Notes under the pieces: model-generated
What the model was told of the DNA's origin: nothing
Databases searched by the model: none
Seen by the model: only the letters and a program-made list of their open reading frames with translations
In this document: piece after piece, positions 1 to 4,351 of the stretch
Position numbering within the stretch: position 1 is the stretch's first letter
Layout: the number at the start of each line of letters is the position of its first letter
Program-made: the position numbers and the translations under genes
NCBI GenBank assembly: GCA_009937555.1
Contig: JAACFD010000122.1
Coordinates: 1 to 6,399 of the forward strand
Direction: 5' to 3'
Length of the DNA: 6,399 nucleotides
Origin: Chlamydiales bacterium
Lineage (GTDB): Bacteria > Chlamydiota > Chlamydiia > Chlamydiales > JAACFD01

Positions 1-1059
1 GAATAGATCTTTAACCATTTGTTGAACGTATGGCATACGGCTCATACCACCAACTAAGATTACTTCTCCAATATCATCAGCTGTTAGGCCAGCATCTTTT
101 AGTGCCTTAATACAAGGTGCTTTTGTTCTTTCTACAAGATCATTACTTAAGCTTTCAAACTTAGCACGGCTTAGTGTCATGTTTAAGTGCTTAGGTCCTG
201 ATTCATCCATAGTGATGAAAGGCTGGTTGATTTCTGTAGTTGTAGTAGAAGATAGTTCTACTTTAGCTTTTTCTGCAGCGTCTTTCAATCTTTGTAGAGC
301 CATTTTATCTTTACTTAGATCGATACTATTCTCTTTTTTGAACTCATCTAGCATCCAGTTCATGATAACATGGTCAAAGTCATCTCCACCTAAGTGAGTG
401 TCTCCATTTGTAGCTAGTACTTCAAATACACCATCACCAATTTCTAGGATAGAGATATCGAAGGTTCCTCCACCAAGGTCAAATACTGCAATTTTCTTTT
501 CTGTTTCTTTGTCAAGACCGTATGCTAAAGCTGCAGCTGTAGGCTCAGGGATGATACGCTTAACATCTAAACCTGCAATTTTACCTGCATCTTTTGTAGA
601 TTGTCTTTGAGCATCGTTAAAGTAAGCTGGAACTGTAATAACAGCTTCAGTTACTTCTTCGCCTAGATAATCTTCAGCAGTTTCTTTCATTTTCATAAGG
701 ATTTGAGCAGATACTTCTTCAGGAGTAAGAGACTGATCATCAATTTTAAAGCTAACATCACCCTTGCTATTAGCTTCAGTTTCATAAGAAACATTCTTAA
801 TTTCTTCTTGAACTTCTGTGTACTTTCTACCAATAAAACGTTTTGTTGAAGAAAGTGTCTTTTCAGGGTTAGTTACTGCTTGTCTCTTGGCTGGAATACC
901 CACAAGCTTTTCTCCTCCTTTGTATGAAACTACAGATGGAGTAGTTCTAGCGCCTTCAGAAGACACAATAACTTTTGCCTGGCTACCTTCCATGATAGCG
1001 ACACAAGAGTTAGTGGTTCCAAGGTCTATGCCTATGATTTTTCCTTTTTTCTTTGCCAT
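1..1059 (-). CDS. dnaK: Molecular chaperone DnaK (Hsp70), N-terminal 353 residues, cut by window edge
   Basis: Cytoplasmic ATP-dependent chaperone that binds unfolded peptides, working with a J-protein and GrpE. I translated the minus strand from the ATG at 1059-1057 and found 353 uninterrupted codons to base 1, covering most of the nucleotide-binding domain; the substrate-binding domain lies outside the window. Visible Hsp70 signatures are the phosphate-1 loop GIDLGTTNS (residues 10-18), the catalytic Lys at 73 in the segment KRFIGRKY, VPAYFNDAQR (143-152), IIPEPTAAALAYG (169-181), phosphate-2 DLGGGTFDIS (194-203, Thr199 equivalent) and the adenosine motif ILVGGMSRMP (334-343). The extra loop typical of Gram-negative DnaK, after about residue 80, is present. 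AAGGAGA lies 6 bases before the ATG and fixes the start. It is the third gene of the operon, 48 bp after grpE. No frame damage is seen; identification is essentially certain. Confidence 0.98.
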   Translation of the reverse strand, partial: MAKKKGKIIGIDLGTTNSCVAIMEGSQAKVIVSSEGARTTPSVVSYKGGEKLVGIPAKRQAVTNPEKTLSSTKRFIGRKYTEVQEEIKNVSYETEANSKGDVSFKIDDQSLTPEEVSAQILMKMKETAEDYLGEEVTEAVITVPAYFNDAQRQSTKDAGKIAGLDVKRIIPEPTAAALAYGLDKETEKKIAVFDLGGGTFDISILEIGDGVFEVLATNGDTHLGGDDFDHVIMNWMLDEFKKENSIDLSKDKMALQRLKDAAEKAKVELSSTTTTEINQPFITMDESGPKHLNMTLSRAKFESLSNDLVERTKAPCIKALKDAGLTADDIGEVILVGGMSRMPYVQQMVKDLF

Positions 1060-1080
1060 GGTTGTTCTCCTTAAATTTTT

Positions 1081-1098
1081 TGTAAGTTTGTGCTTACA
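1081..1098 (-). other. Hairpin in the grpE-dnaK spacer
   Basis: A perfect 6-bp inverted repeat (TGTAAG / CTTACA) with a 6-base loop lies in the 48-bp gap between grpE and dnaK, ending 8 bases before the dnaK Shine-Dalgarno sequence. On the transcribed strand it is followed by A residues, not a U run, so it does not look like an intrinsic terminator. A role in mRNA processing or in setting dnaK translation relative to grpE is possible but is inference. A stem this short could also be chance. Confidence 0.4.
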
Positions 1099-1107
1099 GA
1101 TTTTTAA

Positions 1108-1752
1108 TTAATTTTCTTTTGTATCTTCGCCTGTAGGCTCTTCTTCTTTTTGCTCGTTGTGAGCCTCTTGGCCTTCTTCTTGTTTAGGGGAAGGTCTTTT
1201 TACTACCTCTACTTTTGCAGGTCTTAGTACACGGTCATATATCATGTAGCCTTTTACAAATTCTTTTGTGATTAAGCCTTCTTCTTTGCTTTCATCTTCA
1301 ATAGTTTCCATTGCCTCGTGCTTATGAGGGTCGAACAGTTCTCCTAAAGAACTAAATGGCTTAATACCCTGATTTGCTAAGGAAGATTTTAACTGATCTA
1401 AAATCATCTTAAAACCCATTGCCCAATTTTTAATTTCATCAGACATATTATCAGCACAGTTAAGAGCGTTTTCAAAGTTGTCAATAGGTTGAATAAACTC
1501 TGACATAACATTTGAAATAGCAAACTTGTTTGATTCAGACTTTTCTTTTTGCATTCTTTTTCTGCTATTCTCAAGCTCTGCTAATAGATTTAAATATTTA
1601 GACTTATGCTCTTTTACCTCTTCTTGTAGCTTTTTTACTTCTTCTTGCAAAAGTGAGCTTGTATTCATAGAAGGTTGTGGGTTCTTAGCATTTTCACTAC
1701 CTTCAGCATTATCTTTTTCAGAGTTCTTTTTATTCTTGCTTGTCTTGGGCAT
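1108..1752 (-). CDS. grpE: Nucleotide exchange factor GrpE
   Basis: GrpE releases ADP from DnaK and so drives the chaperone cycle; it acts as a cytoplasmic homodimer. The 214-residue product is of usual size. Residues 1-34 are polar, Lys/Ser/Asn-rich and probably disordered. Residues 35-80 form a heptad-like charged helix (LQEEVKKLQEEVKEHKSKY), the dimer coiled coil. The globular GrpE signature follows: GFKMILDQLKSSLANQGI (113-130), FDPHKHEAMETI (140-151) and GYMIYDRVLRPAKVEVVKRP (168-187), the beta domain that contacts DnaK. The last 26 residues are a Glu/Lys-rich acidic tail not needed for the fold. The ATG start has AAGGAG 8 bases upstream, and that site overlaps the hrcA stop codon, so translation of the two genes is probably coupled. 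It is co-transcribed from the hrcA promoter; no separate promoter is seen. Confidence 0.97.
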   Translation of the reverse strand: MPKTSKNKKNSEKDNAEGSENAKNPQPSMNTSSLLQEEVKKLQEEVKEHKSKYLNLLAELENSRKRMQKEKSESNKFAISNVMSEFIQPIDNFENALNCADNMSDEIKNWAMGFKMILDQLKSSLANQGIKPFSSLGELFDPHKHEAMETIEDESKEEGLITKEFVKGYMIYDRVLRPAKVEVVKRPSPKQEEGQEAHNEQKEEEPTGEDTKEN

Positions 1753-1760
1753 TACTGTTG

Positions 1761-1767
1761 CTCCTTA
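1761..1767 (-). promoter_or_regulatory. grpE ribosome binding site fused to the hrcA stop codon
   Basis: On the minus strand the seven bases TAAGGAG contain both the hrcA stop (TAA) and the grpE Shine-Dalgarno sequence (AAGGAG), 8 bases before the grpE ATG. A ribosome terminating on hrcA would sit on the grpE initiation region, which is the usual arrangement for translational coupling. The motif is read directly; the coupling is inferred. Confidence 0.8.
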
Positions 1768-2907
1768 ATGTTTTGGCTTTGTTTTATCTGAAACCAAAAG
1801 AGGGTTATTAGTTATTTTTACTGTACTGTCAGTGGGTTCCCTGTAGTCTATCTTAAACTTGCAGGTTAGAGTAGTTAAGGTGTGGCTAATTACTTCAGAG
1901 AATGTTCTTAGTATACTGAAGAGCTCTCTATAGGGGAGACGATTAGGCCCTAGCAAAGCAACCGCTCCAACAGCCTTACTATTGATATAGTAGGGGCTAG
2001 CAATAACACAGCAGTTACTAGAACAGTCAGAGTAAGTTTTTAAATCTTCACCAATCCACACAGTCAGTTTATCTATCTTAGCGCACTTCTTCAGTAAGGA
2101 TCTCATGGCATCTTGATTCTCAAATAAAGCAAGACCTGAGGCTAAGCTAAAAGCATCATTAAATTCAGGGTAACTAAGTAGCTTAGAAAAAGAAGTAGAT
2201 AGTAAGTCGTTATGAGTAAAGTTGGAGTAATTGACAATATAGCGGATCATTACCTCATTATAGAGCTCTTTCGCTGTTTCAATGATCTTTTCAGGGAGGT
2301 TGATATAGTCGTCAGTCGCTTTAATGCGCCAGTTAAAATATAACTGGATATCTTTTATGTCTTCCTCGGTAATATCCTTTGGGCAAGATAGAACTTCAGT
2401 GTGTATTAAACCAAAGTCTGTCAACATCACACACATTAAGCGAAGGCTATCTAGCTGCATTACCTTTAGGTCATTGATAAAATCATGATCAAAGCGAGGT
2501 GAAGATAAAAATACTGGTGTATGGGTGATATCGCTAAGAAGTTGAGCTGCTTTTTGCAGATACAGAGCAAGCTGCATATCTTCATAGCCTTTTAAAGAGT
2601 TGAGCAGTTCGCCGCCTTGCTGTAGCTCCTCATCAATACAGCTTTGGGCATACAAGCGATAAGCTTTTGTAGTAGGAATTCTACCTCCAGAAGAGTGCTG
2701 CTGCTGTAAATAACCGTCTTTTTCTAGCTTTACAAAGTAATTGCGGATAGTAGCAGGGCTAATTGACCCAAAGCCTTGCTCTTGCAGAGACTTAGAGCTA
2801 ACAGCTTTTCCTGTGGCAATGTATAACTCTACTAAGCCAATCAAAACCCCAATTTCTCTTTGGCTTTTCTTGCTCTTCTTTTTGTTTGTGGGAGTAGATG
2901 TTTTCAT
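1765..2907 (-). CDS. hrcA: Heat-inducible transcription repressor HrcA
   Basis: HrcA is a homodimeric repressor that binds CIRCE operators upstream of heat-shock operons. In other bacteria its activity depends on a chaperone such as GroEL, which links repression to folding stress. The 380-residue product has a Lys/Ser-rich leader (1-17), then a winged helix (about 18-88) with the recognition segment SPATIRNYFVKLEKDGYL (50-67) and the wing SGGRIPTTKAYRLYA (73-87), closely resembling remembered chlamydial HrcA. A long middle region and a C-terminal GAF-like part follow, ending in the family motif AVGAVALLGPNRLPY. About 30 polar residues extend past the usual end, recalling the C-terminal tail of Chlamydia HrcA. 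The ATG at 2907 is the only plausible start: an in-frame TAA lies 13 codons upstream with no ATG, GTG-start context or TTG between except a GTA/ATT stretch. There is no Shine-Dalgarno sequence before it. It leads the operon and should repress itself through the adjacent operators. Confidence 0.96.
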   Translation of the reverse strand: MKTSTPTNKKKSKKSQREIGVLIGLVELYIATGKAVSSKSLQEQGFGSISPATIRNYFVKLEKDGYLQQQHSSGGRIPTTKAYRLYAQSCIDEELQQGGELLNSLKGYEDMQLALYLQKAAQLLSDITHTPVFLSSPRFDHDFINDLKVMQLDSLRLMCVMLTDFGLIHTEVLSCPKDITEEDIKDIQLYFNWRIKATDDYINLPEKIIETAKELYNEVMIRYIVNYSNFTHNDLLSTSFSKLLSYPEFNDAFSLASGLALFENQDAMRSLLKKCAKIDKLTVWIGEDLKTYSDCSSNCCVIASPYYINSKAVGAVALLGPNRLPYRELFSILRTFSEVISHTLTTLTCKFKIDYREPTDSTVKITNNPLLVSDKTKPKH

Positions 2908-2909
2908 AG

Positions 2910-2936
2910 CTAGCGCTTTATCTTTAAAATTGCTAA
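2910..2936 (-). promoter_or_regulatory. CIRCE-like HrcA operator O1, downstream of the promoter
   Basis: The minus strand reads TTAGCAATT, nine bases, AAGCGCTAG. This is the exact 9-N9-9 geometry of CIRCE (TTAGCACTC-N9-GAGTGCTAA), matching the consensus at 13 of 18 half-site positions (7/9 and 6/9). It starts about 16 bases after the predicted transcription start and ends two bases before the hrcA ATG, the canonical position for HrcA autoregulation. As RNA it could form an imperfect stem next to the start codon. Degenerate CIRCE copies are known in chlamydiae; position and spacing make this call strong. Confidence 0.85.
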
Positions 2937-2958
2937 TTTTTACTTAATTTATAGCTAC

Positions 2959-2987
2959 ATTATAGGTTTAGGGGGGCAAATAGTCAA
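2959..2987 (-). promoter_or_regulatory. Major sigma-factor promoter of the hrcA-grpE-dnaK operon
   Basis: Minus strand: -35 TTGACT (2987-2982, 5/6 to consensus), a 17-base spacer, and -10 TATAAT (2964-2959, 6/6). The predicted transcription start is near 2952, giving a 5' leader of about 45 bases that includes operator O1. The spacer contains a run of six C (six G on the plus strand, 2971-2976), notable in AT-rich DNA. For a regulated heat-shock operon this is a near-consensus vegetative promoter, consistent with control by a repressor rather than by an alternative sigma factor. Confidence 0.92.
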
Positions 2988-2993
2988 GGGGTT

Positions 2994-3020
2994 TTAGCAA
3001 TCAAAGGGCAGGATTGCTAG
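2994..3020 (-). promoter_or_regulatory. Second CIRCE-like operator O2, upstream of the -35 box
   Basis: The minus strand reads CTAGCAATC, nine bases, GATTGCTAA. This is again exactly 9-N9-9 and matches the CIRCE consensus at 15 of 18 positions, better than the copy next to the gene. The half-sites pair perfectly over eight bases (TAGCAATC/GATTGCTA). It ends six bases before the -35 hexamer, and its centre is 84 bp from the centre of O1. No U run follows on either strand, so it is not a good terminator for the DUF1801 gene upstream. The sequence is certain; the function as an HrcA site is inferred from geometry and location. Confidence 0.75.
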
Positions 3021-3088
3021 AAAATTGAAAAATTAACCTTCCCTTAAGCCCAAATTTACTGATTCTTAAAGAATTAGAAGGTAATAAA

Positions 3089-3502
3089 TCAAATTTGATC
3101 TTTATTTATATGGTAGGTCAACGCTAATAAAAGGCAGTGGGAAAGCTCTTTTTTAGCTAAAGGATCCTTGTAATGGAGTAATATACTCCTGTTTCCTTTG
3201 AATGAAAAAGTATCAGGGTATAGCAGTTTAAAACTATCAATTAGAGTTGTTTTACAATTAAAGTGCAGAGCATAATACTCCCCTAACGAGCTATGATAAG
3301 CAAGTCGAATAGTAGAGCCGCTTTTACTTTTGCTAGTTAAATAGCTTGGCTCACCCCACCTTAAAGCTTCTTCAATATGGCCTACTTCTTTAGTTTTCTC
3401 TGCTATTTTAAAGATCAGCTCTCTTACCTTTAAAAGACTTTTCTGTATGTGCTTAGGGTAGCTATTGATTACTTCTAACACTTCTTCTGGAGGAGGGTTC
3501 AC
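3089..3502 (-). CDS. DUF1801 family protein
   Basis: A 137-residue soluble protein with no signal peptide or membrane segment. It has the DUF1801 pattern: an N-terminal helix pair (residues 5-35), the hallmark IEEALRWGEPSYLT (43-56), a strand with SGSTIRLAY (61-69), YYALHFNCKTTLIDSFKLLYPD (77-97, split by a turn) and a C-terminal helix SHCLLLALTYHINK (121-134). The family's biochemical role is mostly unknown. Some members, such as Bacillus subtilis YdhG/Fra, have been described as frataxin-like iron chaperones, but nothing here proves that role. The start is GTG at 3502, supported by AAAGGAG five bases upstream. It has its own promoter and is transcribed toward hrcA, which lies 181 bp away with its own promoter. 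No convincing terminator follows it. Family assignment is firm; function is not. Confidence 0.88.
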   Translation of the reverse strand: MNPPPEEVLEVINSYPKHIQKSLLKVRELIFKIAEKTKEVGHIEEALRWGEPSYLTSKSKSGSTIRLAYHSSLGEYYALHFNCKTTLIDSFKLLYPDTFSFKGNRSILLHYKDPLAKKELSHCLLLALTYHINKDQI

Positions 3503-3507
3503 TTTGA

Positions 3508-3514
3508 CTCCTTT
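3508..3514 (-). promoter_or_regulatory. Ribosome binding site selecting the GTG start of the DUF1801 gene
   Basis: AAAGGAG lies five bases before the GTG codon at 3502-3500. It is the best Shine-Dalgarno sequence in this intergenic region and is why I accept a GTG start; the first ATG in frame would leave out the conserved DUF1801 domain. Confidence 0.75.
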
Positions 3515-3543
3515 GACTTAAGGGTGAAGTTAGCATAGGACTT

Positions 3544-3572
3544 ACTATACATTAGTGTGCTTGTTTAGTTAA
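3544..3572 (-). promoter_or_regulatory. Predicted promoter of the DUF1801 gene
   Basis: Minus strand: -35 TTAACT (3572-3567, 4/6), a 17-base spacer, and -10 TATAGT (3549-3544, 5/6). The start of transcription would be near 3537, leaving a leader of about 35 bases before the GTG. No CIRCE-like repeat overlaps it, so there is no sign of heat-shock control. Confidence 0.6.
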
Positions 3573-3598
3573 GGGAAAACTGCTAGCCTTACCGCTTA

Positions 3599-3604
3599 TA
3601 AAAT
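3599..3604 (+). promoter_or_regulatory. Possible -10 element for the SDR gene
   Basis: TAAAAT (5/6 to TATAAT) lies 26 bases before the SDR start codon, but no recognisable -35 hexamer sits 16 to 18 bases upstream. In DNA this AT-rich a lone -10 match is weak evidence. It would make the 128-bp gap between the two start codons a divergent promoter region with the DUF1801 promoter. Confidence 0.25.
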
Positions 3605-3630
3605 TAATTGATTGAAGTTAGAGAGGGCTT

Positions 3631-4350
3631 ATGTTGAGTGGTAAAAAAGTAGTGGTAACTGGAGCAAATCGCAATATAGGAGCCTCTATTGCAGCTTTAT
3701 TGGCTAGTAAAGGAGCTGAAGTTGTCATGTCTTACCGTTCAGACCTAAGTGGTGCTGAAGCAGTAGCTAAAGGTATTCGTGAGGCAGGTGGTAGTGTCCA
3801 TGTTGTCCAGGCAGACTTTAGTAGCTTAAATGCTGTTGAAGCATTTTATACAAAAGCTTTAGCAATACTGGGTCAAATTGATATCCTAGTAAATAATGCA
3901 GGAGCTTATGATACAAAGGGTATCTTAGATCTTGAGATTTCCACTCTTGAGCAGGTATTGCAAGTTGGGGTTATAGCATCTACCTATTTAACACAGATGG
4001 TAGTAAAGCAAATGGTAGCAAAACATATTGAAGGCTCTATTATCAATGTCTCTTCAATATCAGGTTTTAAGCCATGGAAAAATCGAATAGCTCATGGGAG
4101 CGCTAAAGCGGCTCTTATTATGCTAACAAAAAATATGGCTTTAGATTTAGCTGAGCATAATATACGAGTGAACGCAATAGCCCCAGGCTCGACTCCTTAT
4201 GAGGGAGAGAGTTGGGGTATAGAAGGAATACCCTTAGCTTCAGAAGGTTTACCTGAGTACCAGGCAAAAGCTGTAGAATATCTACTGTCTGAAGGAGCCT
4301 GCTGGGTTACAGGTCAAGTATTAACAGTTGATGGTGGACATTCCCTTTAA
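3631..4350 (+). CDS. Atypical short-chain dehydrogenase/reductase (FabG-like SDR)
   Basis: A 239-residue single-domain Rossmann protein of classical SDR length. The cofactor loop is TGANRNIG (10-17), an RNIG variant of TGxxxGxG. D62 sits in the QADFSS segment, NNAG is at 88-91, the catalytic Ser candidate is S142 in INVSSISG, and the C-terminal pattern IRVNAIAPGS (about 178-187) and VDGG near the end are typical. Two tetrad positions differ: the YxxxK motif reads HGSAK (H155, K159), and the helix Asn position reads VGV (G113). Nucleotides 4093-4095 are CAT, one transition from a Tyr codon. The substrate is unknown; the protein may be an impaired or alternative-chemistry SDR. The start ATG has GAGG four bases upstream. 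It is divergent from DUF1801 and convergent with GDH with one base between stops. The frame is intact, so it is not an obvious pseudogene. Confidence 0.9.
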   Translation: MLSGKKVVVTGANRNIGASIAALLASKGAEVVMSYRSDLSGAEAVAKGIREAGGSVHVVQADFSSLNAVEAFYTKALAILGQIDILVNNAGAYDTKGILDLEISTLEQVLQVGVIASTYLTQMVVKQMVAKHIEGSIINVSSISGFKPWKNRIAHGSAKAALIMLTKNMALDLAEHNIRVNAIAPGSTPYEGESWGIEGIPLASEGLPEYQAKAVEYLLSEGACWVTGQVLTVDGGHSL

Positions 4351-4351
4351 T

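Noticed and set aside
179..1111. Open frames on the plus strand opposite dnaK
   Set aside because: They lie antisense to the continuous, motif-rich DnaK frame and their translations resemble no family; they are composition shadows.
2994..3020. The 8-bp inverted repeat as an intrinsic terminator
   Set aside because: Neither strand has a U run after it, and its 9-N9-9 layout and half-site sequence fit CIRCE much better.
3059..3077. Possible terminator hairpin after the DUF1801 gene
   Set aside because: The stem pairs well only on the plus strand (with one G-U pair); on the transcribed minus strand it has a mismatch and no U run follows.
3088..3099. 12-bp palindrome ATCAAATTTGAT at the end of the DUF1801 gene
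   Set aside because: It overlaps the stop codon and last codons, is very AT-rich, and is within what chance gives in this composition.
3530..3560. TTAGCATAG-like half-site in the DUF1801/SDR intergenic region as a third CIRCE
   Set aside because: No matching second half-site occurs at the required nine-base spacing.
3658..3681. TGANRNIG as a broken cofactor-binding loop in the SDR
   Set aside because: The RNIG form of the glycine motif occurs in ordinary SDRs, so this position alone does not suggest loss of NAD(P) binding.
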